A stretch of DNA of 32,708 bases from Pilasporangium apinafurcum (Eukaryota > Oomycota > Peronosporomycetes > Pythiales > Pythiaceae), in contig BCKE01000085.1 in assembly GCA_001600495.1 (NCBI GenBank), positions 28,381 to 61,088 of the forward strand, read 5' to 3'. The notes below the pieces were generated by a model. That model had not been told where the DNA came from and searched no databases. It worked only from the letters and a program-made list of their open reading frames with translations. The position numbers and the translations under genes are program-made. Shown one piece after another: positions 1-11,000 of this stretch (position 1 is the stretch's first letter; each line of letters begins with the position of its first letter).

Positions 1-97
1 CTAATCCTAGCTTTTGTTAGTCAAGTCAGGAACAAACAAAGAACAAAAGGTCTTCCCTCACGTACTTTCGGTATCCCAAATGATCTCCGACGTGCTA
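1..97 (-). repeat. Dispersed repeat, copy 1
   Basis: Read on the minus strand, this stretch and the plus strand at about 15175-15265 share interrupted blocks: ATCAT-TG-GA-ACC-AAAGTAC, then AGG-A-GACCT, then GACTTGAC-AACAAAAGCTA. Substitutions and small indels separate the copies. The copy is cut by the window edge. Conceptual translation in one frame gives a KY-REDLLFFV-like string in both copies, so it may derive from a transposon coding region or long terminal repeat. The family is not identified. Confidence 0.5.
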
Positions 98-702
98 TAC
101 AATTTATTGATGCAATGCAATCCAATAATTGCATGACATCTCAATAAATGAACTTTTGTTCCAATGAGTGATGGAAGCTCTTCATTTGATGTATTCCTGG
201 TATCTCTGTCGATAAGACCCAAAATATCAGCCCACGATCCAGGTTGTATGCAAGAACGGCTGACCACAGAAATAGATATTCGAGATCAGCTGCACGAGCA
301 AACCAATCGCATAACGAATTTCCATCAATGAGAGTCAAATGACTCGGTCGTTTCATGGGCAATCGATGTCAAACATAGCACAAAGAATCGTTCAGAATGT
401 GGAATGTCGTTATGCCAATGCTGTCCGTTGCTTGTTCGTGCAGGAAACACCCCAGCTCTGTTTAAATCGCATTGTCGCGATGACAATATACTCGAATTCC
501 AGAAACTTGACATTTTTCTCCATAATTCATTCAAAGGAAAGCTTTTATGATGCATCGAAAGCATAAATATAGAGACAATACAAACGCACCCATCCCAAGA
601 ATAGGCGAGACTAAGTGTGGCTGAGTACCTGGCCGTTTCTTTTTTGATGTACAAAGTCCTTTTCTTTGATTTTAATGGGCACAACGATCGCACACACACA
701 AT

Positions 703-710
703 TCATTCTT
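703..710 (+). promoter_or_regulatory. Oomycete initiator-like element
   Basis: TCATTCTT matches the oomycete core-promoter initiator consensus (TCAYTYY) and lies about 40 nt upstream of the ATG at 747. It is the best transcription-start candidate for the secreted-protein gene. Confidence 0.45.
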
Positions 711-746
711 TGATCGCCTCAATAAGTGAACCCAATATTTCGCATC

Positions 747-2267
747 ATGAAGAGCTTGCATAGCTTGTGTGGGTTCATTGTGCTCGCTACAGCATTCCCT
801 AGGGTGTCCAGTGCAAATTTTCAATCCACAAAAAGCGCTTCCGATCACAGTGTTACTCGCTCCACCTTGAAACCAGGTACTGATGTTGTCTTTACATCGA
901 AACTACAAGCGGATACGACTGGATTCATCACAGATCTCCACAATTGGATCGAAAGACTGGTTGGGACCGTGGATAACGCCGAGTTGCTCACCAGCTCCGA
1001 ATTCGAAGTGAAGATCTCGGACAGTGTGGATACACAGCATCTATGCGGTAATTTGGTATCTGGAGACACGTTTAATCAAGTCAAGAAGTTTCTAGACACA
1101 CCAAAGACCGCAACCTTGACCGAAAGCGATGCCGAAACGTTCATGTGGCGCCCGTCGAGTGACTGTCTATCCAAACAGAACTCGTACTTTGTGAACGGCA
1201 CTACACATGCCACTTTTGTCGCTACATGTGGAGATGAGACGTTGCTCACTGTGTCAACTGTTAGTGGAGGCGTAACGAAGCAATTTTTAGGCAAGCAAGT
1301 CGAATCCACAAGTGCAATGATCGCTGCCAATTTTGACGACAATACAGTCAATGCTGTAGGTGCCACCGGAACCCAAACGTCGGCATTGGAGCTTCGTGTG
1401 ATGCCCAACAATGTGAATAATGTCATGAAAATGTGGAAGAAGACTATACGCCAATGCGCGAGCCACAACTCGCTGAGCTTCAAAGGTGTCGTCGGTGGCG
1501 GTTGGATTCAGAAATTCTCTCACTTTCCAGAGATAGGCAGCTCGACAACCACGTCAGCGGTGCAGTATGCAAACACGTTTGAGATTAGTTACCATGGCAA
1601 ACCGTCGGTTCCAACACAAGCTCCTTCTACTGCAACGTCATCTACTGGTTCATCAGATGCAGGAGATTTCCACTGGACGCCAGGTTCAAGTAAGACAGGA
1701 TCGGGGTCTGTTGGTGGCTTCAACGCCGGATCTGGCTCATTTGCTGCTCCGAATGCTGGGTCAGGGTCCACGCAGACATCAGATTCGAATGCTTCAGCAG
1801 GTATGGACCATGATGCTCCCAGCACGACTCTCCCAGTTACATACTCGCCAATACATATCCCGTCGACTGATGTTGGCGCAACAGATACGGAAGTATCGAG
1901 CTTTTCGAGTGCAAGTGCAAGCATGGCAACAGGCTCTTCTTCACAAGATGACGCCGGTTCATCGGATGAGGCGTTCATTGGTGAAGGCTCCACGGACCCA
2001 GCGGCATCAATCTCTCATACCACGGAAATCATCCCATTTATTCCGACGCCATCAAGCGATCCAATGTCACAATCCTTCGTCGCTAGTCAAGGTGAGCACA
2101 CAGTCAAGACTGCTACAGCCCATGAAACAACCACGTCAAGCCCAAGTGGATTCTTTTTCGCTGGAATGGGGGCGGCACTTGTGGCAGCGGCCGTAGCGTT
2201 TACAGTGTATCGCACACGTATCCGTCGTAGCAATTACGACAGTCTCCCCACCAGAGCGACTTTTTAA
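747..2267 (+). CDS. Secreted Ser/Thr-rich type I membrane protein
   Basis: An intronless gene of 506 aa; I do not recognise the family. The open frame runs back to a GTG at 726, but the first ATG is at 747 and begins a good signal peptide: charged start, hydrophobic core LCGFIVLATAF, probable cleavage after SSA at about residue 23. An ectodomain of ~240 residues follows with four well-spaced cysteines (LCGN, DCLSK, TCGD, QCASH), enough for two disulphides. Next is ~200 residues of Ser/Thr/Gly-rich linker with repeated GSGS units, likely heavily O-glycosylated. A ~20-residue hydrophobic segment (about 469-488, AALVAAAVAFTVY) and a short basic tail (RTRIRR) end the protein. The layout suggests a stalked cell-surface or cell-wall-associated protein; a GPI-anchored form is less likely given the basic tail after the membrane span. 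The function of the ectodomain is unknown. Confidence 0.8.
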   Translation: MKSLHSLCGFIVLATAFPRVSSANFQSTKSASDHSVTRSTLKPGTDVVFTSKLQADTTGFITDLHNWIERLVGTVDNAELLTSSEFEVKISDSVDTQHLCGNLVSGDTFNQVKKFLDTPKTATLTESDAETFMWRPSSDCLSKQNSYFVNGTTHATFVATCGDETLLTVSTVSGGVTKQFLGKQVESTSAMIAANFDDNTVNAVGATGTQTSALELRVMPNNVNNVMKMWKKTIRQCASHNSLSFKGVVGGGWIQKFSHFPEIGSSTTTSAVQYANTFEISYHGKPSVPTQAPSTATSSTGSSDAGDFHWTPGSSKTGSGSVGGFNAGSGSFAAPNAGSGSTQTSDSNASAGMDHDAPSTTLPVTYSPIHIPSTDVGATDTEVSSFSSASASMATGSSSQDDAGSSDEAFIGEGSTDPAASISHTTEIIPFIPTPSSDPMSQSFVASQGEHTVKTATAHETTTSSPSGFFFAGMGAALVAAAVAFTVYRTRIRRSNYDSLPTRATF

Positions 2268-2391
2268 TTCACCACAGCACATCTCCAAGTTCCAAACATG
2301 GCTACAGTTAGTATATGGCTACATTTAATGAACCTGACATAATGCATATACTATTTTACAGTTGTAATACATTTTTACCGTAAATCTTTCT

Positions 2392-2400
2392 TATAAAAGG
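2392..2400 (+). promoter_or_regulatory. TATA box of the GCP5 gene
   Basis: TATAAAAGG lies 31 nt upstream of the A of an initiator-like TCACTCC at 2421-2427, the canonical TATA-to-start spacing. The ATG follows at 2455. It sits in the 187-bp gap after the upstream gene. Confidence 0.5.
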
Positions 2401-2420
2401 CTCTCTTCGAGTGACGACCA

Positions 2421-2427
2421 TCACTCC
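2421..2427 (+). promoter_or_regulatory. Initiator-like element of the GCP5 gene
   Basis: TCACTCC fits TCAYTYY and is correctly spaced from the TATA-like box at 2392. The implied 5' leader is about 32 nt. Confidence 0.45.
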
Positions 2428-2454
2428 GAGGCGGTTGATTCAAACAGAGAAGCC

Positions 2455-5400
2455 ATGGCTGTTCCTGCATGGACGAAGGAATGGCGCGCGCTGGTAAAGC
2501 AATTGTGCGATCGAATGGTGCCACCGGCCGTTTTGGCTGAGTCTATCGATGAGTATACAGGTGAGATAAACGACTGCAGCGCCATTGGTCGCCAAAAATC
2601 ATCATCAAATGCGGAAAAAGAGCAACGACTGCTTCTGGTGGATCGCGTCGTGAGTCAATTATACTCGCACCGCTTTCTGGACACCATCCCTGCGCAGGTT
2701 CAGCAGGAGGTCGATGGTCTTGCCGCAAAATTTCGCGTGCATTCGCTGGAAGAACGTGCTGATGGCATTCGGAAACTAGCAGCAAGTTGCGATTATCTGG
2801 TGCTTAAGTTGTTGTTGGAAATGGCCGACAACCCGACAGCGGCATCAGATGACACGATTCAGGTGGATGATAGCATCTTTCAGACGTGGCAGGATCAAGA
2901 AGCGACGATTCGAAAAGAGGAGAAGCAGCTGCAAGAGCAAATGATCGAGGAGCTGTTTGAGATTTCGACGAATGACGAGTGGTATAAAGAATGGAATGAT
3001 GATAGTGATGATAGTGATGGTATCCATGATACAATTAGTGATGACGAAGATGATCCCATGGATTCTGACAAGAGGGATCACATGGAAACAAAGGAATTGG
3101 TGACATCGATTGATATGATCGTCGGCGACCGAGTTCCCAGGAAGATGCAGCACACGCCACCACATGCGGTAACAAAACCCTATACATCTACTATAGTGTG
3201 GAACGAAGAGTCGGTTCGGGTCCAAGATGAGCTCTTGATGCGTTACTACTCACAAGATGGAGCTCGAATGGAGCCAGGGAGGACTAGAGGGAGTCATGAA
3301 GATATGGTGGACGAAGGCGAGCAGTCAGCGACAGTTGATGGAGAGGTCGATTTGATGAAAGTGGATGTTTCATTTAGTATGGATCAACCGTGGACATTGT
3401 ATCCTTCGCTGGTTTATTCACACAATAAAGCTCAGAAACGACATTCAGCCACCGAATCCGCGCTACCGCATCAGATCATTCACGAGCGAACTGTGGCCAA
3501 TGCTGCTTTTCAAGCACTCCGCGGAGTGGAATCAGACCTGTTCGAGTTTCAGCCTGTCACACAAAAAATGCCCCTTTTATGTACGGAATTTCGCACGTTT
3601 GTAGTGAAGCTATCAAGTGCTGCACGAAGCATTGCTGTTGGTCATCTATCCCCATTGGCACTTTATCGGTTCCTGCAGCCATTTTCACAAGCGGCATCAA
3701 ATATCCAAACGCTTCGCGACTTTGTGAACGTAATTCGTCGAGATTGTCTTGAAGAACAGCGATGTCTCACGCTAGAAGGATTAGCCCACGCTTTAACGAA
3801 AGTAATTTGGAAATTTCAAGAAGCGATCAATGATGTGGAAATGCGGGCCAATTCTCCGACCTCTTTCCCTAATAATGGTCTCACTAGCACAGAGCTTATA
3901 TATGCAGACCCGCAGAAGATACATCCAACATTATTGGGAGTATTTGGCGCTTTAAAGGGACTCTTCGGTGCCATTTCATGGGTTAAAGATTCGCTCTCGT
4001 CATGCTTCCAGAATGGCCAAACAGACACAGGAGTGTCTATGCGTGCAAAATGTGTGTTGAGCTCACTCTACGATCAACTACAAGCTGAATCAATTCAGTA
4101 TGTTGATAATGATTCAGTAGAGAACTCTTCTCGATATGATATTCTTCTTGATCTATTCGTTGGAGCCCTGAATCCGTACTTGGACGCTCTCAATGGTATG
4201 CTTTTCGAGAGGAGCCATCTAGACTCGATTGCGCTGCATGAAGAAGTGTTCTTCGTGACCCCACCATCAGTATCAAGTAACGGTGTGATATCTCCTATCC
4301 AATCAGAGCGCAATCAGACTTTTGCGGACGCATTGAAAGCGCTGGCGCCGTTTAAAGTTAACTCAGCTGCTACACCTACGTTTTTACTCCCTGTACTTGA
4401 TTTGATGAACGAGGCGCTTGCTAGTCGCCAGACGAAAAATCGGTACCATCAACAAAACAGCACTACCCCATCTGTACATCAATTACAACACAAAACAAAG
4501 GAGAGTTTGTCGGAGTTATTCAGTAACGATATGCAAGTCTTCAGAAGGGCAGCAAAACAAACTGTCCGTGAACAATATTCAACCGCAGCCGATTGGACAG
4601 CGCATCGTCACTATGGGTCCATGCTGAATTATGTTCCCTTCAGCCGCATCATGGACCAATGCCTAACGAAGCACATCAAGCAAAAGGTATGAAATACACT
4701 TCTTTTCTTCGTTTTCTGAGTTCACCCAACCTTACGGTTTGGTATTTGCCTAGTGTCGCTACATCAATCAAACAATTACGGACATTTTTCGCGAAAAACT
4801 TCGGTTTCTAGAGCACGTGGATTCAGTTCGGTTATTCGTTCTTATGCAACAGGTAATAAGCCTCATAGTTCATAACAATGAGACGTAATCAGGCGCTAAT
4901 GTGTAATATTGTGGGTTTTGTGTTGATACACAGCAAGATGTCTTCAGTATGGTCAGTACTCACTTGATGGGACAAATACAATCTAACCCAATCTCGTGGG
5001 CTGACGGCGAAGAGATCAACGGTTTTTACCAAAGTGCAATACAGCGCATGCTTGAAGACAATATGATATCCGAATCGCAACGACAGATTGGCAGTCGTAT
5101 CTGTATCAGGGTCAACGCCACACAACTTAAATCTACGGGTATGACCAGAAAAATCGACATTTCCGCGATGAAATGTCTTTATTTCACCTTTTCAACGCCT
5201 CAACCGCTGCGAATACTCTTTGGCGCCAATATTATGCGAAAATACTCGCGACTTGCAACATTCTTGCTTCAAGTGAAAGCTGTGGAATCTGCTATTGTAA
5301 AGGTAAACTTAATTCTGCCAGAATATCCTATGTAAATGAACCTAACATTAGATATGCATCGTGTGCAATGTTTAGTTCAAGAAAGATCTTCGCCATTATC

Positions 5401-6405
5401 GTTGCTTTGCATAGTAAGTTCCCTTTCTGAAGTGTTTGGTCTCCCTCACGCAATGAGTCATTACGTATGTGTGTTTTCGTAGCATTGAGCGTGATATCAG
5501 AGGCTTACTACTGCACATATCGGATATGCTTCATTATACCAAGAGTTTGCTCAATTACCTTACAACTCAGGCACGTATATATTTGCTATATAGCGTCTTT
5601 CGTGGTGTATAGTTCTTTTCACATATGCATTTGCACATCTAGTTGACAACCGGAGGAGAATGGCTCAAATATAAAAGCCTTCTAGAGAACTCTTCTAGCC
5701 TGGCGAAGGTAAAGCAACTATCCAAGCGCCTTTGATGATTCTAATCCGAGTCTTGTGCATACTAACCGTACTATAAATCGTTTGCTGCAGATGAACGAAG
5801 TCCACGAACAGTACTTGGATCATTTGCTGAATCGATTCTTTCTATTGGACAAGGTGGGTTTCGACTCGATCATCATGACGTGATATTCTCATATGCTAAT
5901 ATCCATTCTTCTATGGTCTGTTCAGCATGCAACAGTTATCCAGTACATTCTGACCACGTTCAATCATATCATGCGCTTCGTGAATCAAGTGAATGAACTT
6001 GTGAATGTGGTCGAACGAAACTTTTCCAACTACTTCCCTCAAAGTATACAGACATCACAGCAGAAAAATGAAGAAAACAGCAAAGAATCTGGCTCTGGTG
6101 GCAACAACCAAGCTGGAATTTTGTGGAAGTTCGAGGAAAACTCCAAACGACGCGAAGAAATCATGAAAAGTGCCAAGGAGTTTAAACGCCAGTCCCATTT
6201 CCTGGTTGTGATGCTCACAGCTATGCAAAAACACGGAGCATCCCCTCACGTGACAGAGATTTTGCAACAACTGAACTACAATTACTTTTACCATCACCAA
6301 GAACCGCAATTTGCATCGCATGTTCCTCACCACCTTAGAGCGATGCGGCATACCGCAATTATCACACGTAAATGCCATACTCGAGAAGAGGGAAGTCTTG
6401 GTTAA
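2455..6405 (+). CDS. TUBGCP5: Gamma-tubulin complex component 5 (GCP5), 8 exons
   Basis: Predicted 1144 aa subunit of the gamma-tubulin ring complex, which nucleates microtubules at organising centres. Exons: 2455-4686, 4754-4852, 4934-5302, 5376-5413, 5483-5570, 5643-5708, 5791-5853, 5926-6405; the frame is continuous across all. The N-terminus carries the GCP5-type segment (HRFLDTI, then LVLKLLLEMADNP, cf. human SILSLLLCLSDSP). An acidic Asp/Ser tract near residues 180-205 and the GRIP1 region (about 345-620) follow. The C-terminal GRIP2 module is recognisable from QPLRILFGANIMRKYSRLATFLLQVK and ends in the helical LNRFFLLDK and FVNQVNELV stretches. GCP5 is favoured over GCP4/6 by the N-terminal match and length. 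Intron 5 (5571-5642) begins with GC instead of GT. The last ~50 residues are less certain. The gene converges on the deacetylase gene with 23 bp between stop codons. Confidence 0.88.
5571..5642 (+). other. GC-AG intron in GCP5
   Basis: The 72-nt intron 5 starts CAG/GCACGT and ends TCTAG. Only this donor keeps frame from LLNYLTTQ into LTTGGEWLKYK. The nearby GT (5574) shifts frame and meets a stop. GC donors are a known minor class of U2 introns. Confidence 0.6.
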
Positions 6406-6428
6406 ATAATTTAACAGGCAAATTTTGC

Positions 6429-7906
6429 TCAACGCTTTCTTTTCAGTAGGTTTTCCTCACGCGTACGTCGTACAGCTGCCGCTTTGTCTAGTGTTTCGAT
6501 AGCCTTATCGCCAGTGGCTTGCAGCGATTCTGGCGTATTTTGGTTCGGCCGATGAAGAACAGTTTTCGTGGCCATTGTAAAATCTGGACCGTACCTGTCA
6601 GCCAGTCAAAACACCAACAAATCAGAATACGTGATGACTCCTCCCAGTATCTGTCATGTCAAATCTGCGACTTACTTCTCGTAGAACTCGTGCTCTGGAA
6701 CCCGTTCAGGGAGAGATGCTGTTGCGCCTACAATGGTGGCGAGAATGGCAGTATAGGCTTTACAGGCATCCGCGCCGCTGTATCCTCCTCCACCGAACAA
6801 CAAAACTGGCAAATTAAATGACAGCACAATTTCGACACAAGCACCAATTCCATTGCTGGTAAGATTAAAGCCACCCAGAGAGTCTCTACATAGCACAAAT
6901 CCAACATCAGCAACGTGCGCCAGCTATCTTGCCCATAAGGATACCCTTACCTTGCCAATGTGTCGACTCCACAAACCAGTACAATGACTTGCGGCTTCAG
7001 AGACTGCACAGCATGGTGAATTACTCGGCTAAAGAGCGTCATATACTGTTTATCTGTAATCCCACGTTGTAAAGGAATGTTAACGTTGTAGCCTTTCCCG
7101 CGTCCGACGCCACATTCTTTCGCTGTTCCGGTTCCAGGAAAAAAGCCTCGTTCGTATAAATGGAAGGAAATGGTTGTGACTGCTGGAGTGAAGTAGAACG
7201 CCTCCTGGGTACCATCACCGTGATGAATGTCGATATCCACGCAGAGAATGCTAGTAATTCCGATTGATAATCCTTTGCTGAGCAGCCGTTGGGTGGCCAA
7301 GACAACGTCGTTCACATAGCAAAAGCCGCTTGCTTGGCCTCGCATTGCGTGGTGCCGCCCGCCTCCAAGATTGATCACAACCGGACTAGGAACAGTACCA
7401 GTATCAGAAGAAGTTGGAGTGCTGTCGATATCGGTGGCTGGAAGATCAGCATGCTCCTGTACGATAGAAATGGCGGGAATTGATGGAGAATATTGCTTCA
7501 TCAAATGCAGCAACGCGTCCACTGCCGTAAGGCTAGCACCTGCCACAAACGTGCAGTACTCAAACAAGTGAGGGAACACGTAGGCGTCGTCCACGAGTCC
7601 AAACTCTTCCAGCTCTAAGCGAACAGACTTGCTTTCGAGGTTGTAAACGTCGTTGTTATTGTTGCTGCTACCATATCGCCTCAACACATCGATGTAGTCT
7701 TTGCTGTGAAAACCTTCAAGATCCTGCTGCGTCGCTGGCTTTGGCGCAATAAATTGCAACTTTTGTGTCAGTCGCACAGCTTGAAGTAGCGCCACAGTCA
7801 TTCGTTCACGCAGCGGATGAACAGGAAGATGAGCGAGCGCCTGCATGTACGCTTTCGAGTACATGCACACCACACGCCGATTGCCTCCATTCTCCGCCAT
7901 TATCAT
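6429..7906 (-). CDS. Class I (HDAC8/Hos1-like) histone deacetylase, 3 exons
   Basis: Predicted 443 aa zinc-dependent lysine deacetylase. Exons on the minus strand: 7906-6951, 6885-6676, 6594-6429, joined in frame across a 65-nt and an 81-nt intron. Visible catalytic features: the His pair in GGGRHHAM (about 185-186); zinc ligands Asp226 and His228 in VDIDIHHGDG; the third ligand Asp315 in CGVDTLAR; and the transition-state Tyr354 in FGGGGY. GFFPGTG and PEHEFYEKYGPDF are family signatures. A low-complexity insert (about residues 140-173, Pro/Ser/Thr-rich) precedes the active-site strand. Oddities: Arg before the HH pair, where HDAC1-3 have Leu and HDAC8 Trp, and ARD where class I enzymes have AGD/SGD. 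The C-terminus ends in a basic string LLKRKR. Either ATG of the starting MIM could be used. An initiator-like TCACTTT lies ~50 nt upstream. Confidence 0.88.
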
Positions 7907-7954
7907 TGCGTGTTGAGGATGTCATGTTTCCTGTCAAAAAGAAACAACCTCATC

Positions 7955-7961
7955 AAAGTGA
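7955..7961 (-). promoter_or_regulatory. Initiator-like element of the deacetylase gene
   Basis: TCACTTT on the minus strand matches TCAYTYY, about 50 nt upstream of the ATG at 7906, within the 173-bp gap to the CLU gene. Confidence 0.35.
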
Positions 7962-8079
7962 CAAGTCATTAAAAAAAAGAATGTGTAGCCATGTCTTCAA
8001 TCCATGTATTATTACAAAGGGGAGTGAGAATGTCAGGACATAAATCCTACAGTGACCTTCTCGATGCCCTTTCTAATAC

Positions 8080-11000
8080 CTATGATGACAATGGAGATGC
8101 TGTTGCCTGCACTGCTTGATCTACGAGATAAAGCAAGGCTGCTAGCTGCCCACCAAAAGTAAAGTCTCCTGATGTCGTTATGAGGAAATTGGTGTCCACT
8201 TGACTGATCGACATGCGCCGCGTTGCGGCTCCTGGTGACAAAGCAAGCTTTGGTGATGTTGGTGCAATGATGGAGGAAGATCCTGATGATTCACCGCTGA
8301 AAGAAAAAGAAGCAAACCGAGAAGTACCAGCTGTGGGGGATTGCATGCGTTTGAACTCTGGAGACGGGACTTCCATAGCATCATTTCGAAGTGTTCCAGC
8401 AAAACCCAAAGTGTATTGCTTCCGATACTCTTGGAGCTCCTGATCAGTTTTCTCTACGAGGGCATTCGCATAATCAATTGGATCTTTAAGGAAAAGCTCC
8501 TTCATGACAAATGTTAATAATTCACATTCGACAGTCGATGCAGCCCCAGATAGGTTTAAATTTTGCTTATTCTGATCGGAGTGAAGGTCAACAGTGGGAT
8601 TCGCTTGGTCGAAGCGCAGCCAATGTGATGCGAAGCGCTTTCTTGTCTTCTCGATGATCTAGAAATAAGCGCATTAATAGCAAGTAATTTAACTGCAAAC
8701 ATTTTGCGCATGTGTCTCAATCTTACATGCAGTTTATCTGTAGAGAGAGATTCCAAGTGTAACTGAAGCATGAGTTCTGTGACACTCCGGATTTCGTCGG
8801 CTCGTTCTTCATCACGCATTTGCTTTAACATTCCCAACGCTGGTCTGAAACACTCTAGCGCTCGATATCGATCGCCCAATTCTTTTGCAAGTGCGCCCAA
8901 TTGCAGATATGAGTTCATTAGATCAACATGATTCCGTGGCAATACCTCCTTTCGAAGTGAAAGTGCTTGCAATGCAGCATTGTACGCTGCTTCAGTTGTT
9001 GTATTTCTGTTTGCTTTGGTGCTGTTGGTGTCCATGTAAATTGCCGCTTTGAGATAGTAACAAGCAGCAACGAGGATTTTGTATGTAGTAGCTAGTTCGA
9101 TTGGATCTTGGAAATACCTTTCATAGACAGCGATCACATCCTCCAACACACCAATTGCTTCCTCGTACGCGCGATTTTCGAATAAGAGCGTTCCCTGCTT
9201 CCGTCGGATGTCAGCATACACCAAACTTGCTTTCCCGAAGCACTCTCTCGTCACATGAACACACTCATTTAGCACCTCTTGCGCTTCCTGAAGCTCGCCA
9301 TGCTCATACAAGATTTCCATCATCGTTAAATATGTGTCAGTAAAGAATGGATGCGCACTTCCTAAGTGCCATTTGCCGACTGCTATCGCATTAGCAAAGT
9401 GCATCCTCGCGGCTTCGATGTCCCCAACCATATACTTGGCCTTCATACATACTGTGTGTGCCTTCATCTGGATGGCGTGATTCTTTGGACCGTCTTCGAC
9501 AGCGAGGAACGCAAACTGCTCAGCTTTCTCTCTATCGTTTAGTAATAAACATAAATCTGCTGCACATGTCAGAAGATGACAAATCCGGATCTTGTTATCG
9601 CCTGTCGACACTGTGTCAAGAATTGAGAGATGAAGTTTGATGCTTGCCAGGGCTTCTTCATATTTCCCATCAGCTACGAGTTCATCTGATTGCTCTAAAT
9701 AATGCTCGCATTTGATAGCTGTCCGTGCAAGCAACTTTGTTATGGGTGATATGCTAACAAGATTTTCGGTATTGAACGGTTCGATCGCTTTGAAGTTGTA
9801 GTGCATATGATCATCGAAACGCAGATTTATTTGCACTTGCACAGCATGGAAGAGTTGGGGCAAATGAATTACATCGTCACCCATCAATGCCTCTAACGTT
9901 GGGGGTACATTATGGCCACCAAATTTACCCCATATTTGAGGCAAGATTCGGTCTTTCCAGAACATTCGCGCATCTAGTGAAGATATTACTCCAAAGACTA
10001 GGTTGAAAAATGTCAATGTCATGTGATGGACATCACCTCGAAGTTTCGCTTGAGCAACTTGTCGCGTCGTTTCTTCATTTGCTTCAGTGCCAAGGTCCTT
10101 CCCTTCATCAGAAGAATTAGGCTCATTGTCTTCACCGGGTTCCGATTGTGATCGAAGGGCAGTTAGCTGGGATGTTTCGTGCACGAGTGTCCGTAAAGAC
10201 GCGCGAAACTCCACCTTACAGGCTCGAGCTAACATTTCAGTGAAAAAAAGGCGACGAATATGCTTCGCTGTGGCCAATTCATAACAGAGACCAAGATATC
10301 GGATGTTGATGCCTTCAGCATGGAGTGCATGAGTGAGTGAATCGCTATCAAAGACGTTAATAATCTTGTTCTCTTCCAGGCTTCGAACAAAAGATGGTAC
10401 AATAACACTCTGTAAATACTCACCAGCACTGATGGCTGCTTGCTGTAGGAGATGAGACTCCAGCTTGGTTTGTCGAGCATTGGATTCCAGTATCTCTAAA
10501 TCTTTCGATGGGTCCACGTGTGCGTTTGCATGGAACAAAAGCATCTCTCCGTGCTGTCGTACAAATTCAGGACGCATTTTGAACAAAGCACACTCAATTG
10601 CAGACATTCGTACGACGCCGTTGCTATGGCCACGTGTTTGAACATCAACCGGAAAGAGATCATAGACGTTTTGAAGCCAATACGTAGTTGACAACTTTGG
10701 AGATATGCTTGTCGAAATTCCAGCGGAAATAGGGAAGAAAGCAGGTAATGTTCCATCTGCGCACACTTCATTCTCATTGTCATCATTGATATGTTGCGTA
10801 CATAACGTGTCTGTCATCAGCCCCAGGCGATCACATACGCCCTTCAGCTGGTTCTGCATATATGATGTTCCTTTACCAGATTTGCTTTCACGTGAAGAAA
10901 CGACTGCCCGCATACTCGTCATATACGCTTGCGACGAAGCAATCACATACATGCGATGGCCTAAATAGTCGACTGTGCATTGCAGTGGAATACGAAGCGC

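Larger units (their letters stand above)
1..746. other. Gene-poor left flank with repeat-like sequence
   Basis: No convincing gene is seen. The first ~97 bases, read on the minus strand, match the plus strand around 15175-15265 (separate repeat entries). The other open frames here are short and lack recognisable motifs. The right end of the stretch is the 5' flank of the secreted-protein gene: an AT-rich ATAAATATAG lies near 563-572 and an initiator-like TCATTCTT at 703-710. The left part may be decayed mobile DNA, but no coding domain could be named. Confidence 0.5.

Noticed and set aside
1567-2196. 209-codon plus-strand frame inside the secreted-protein gene
   Set aside because: Out-of-frame shadow of the low-complexity Ser/Gly region, with unnatural Gln/Arg-rich composition.
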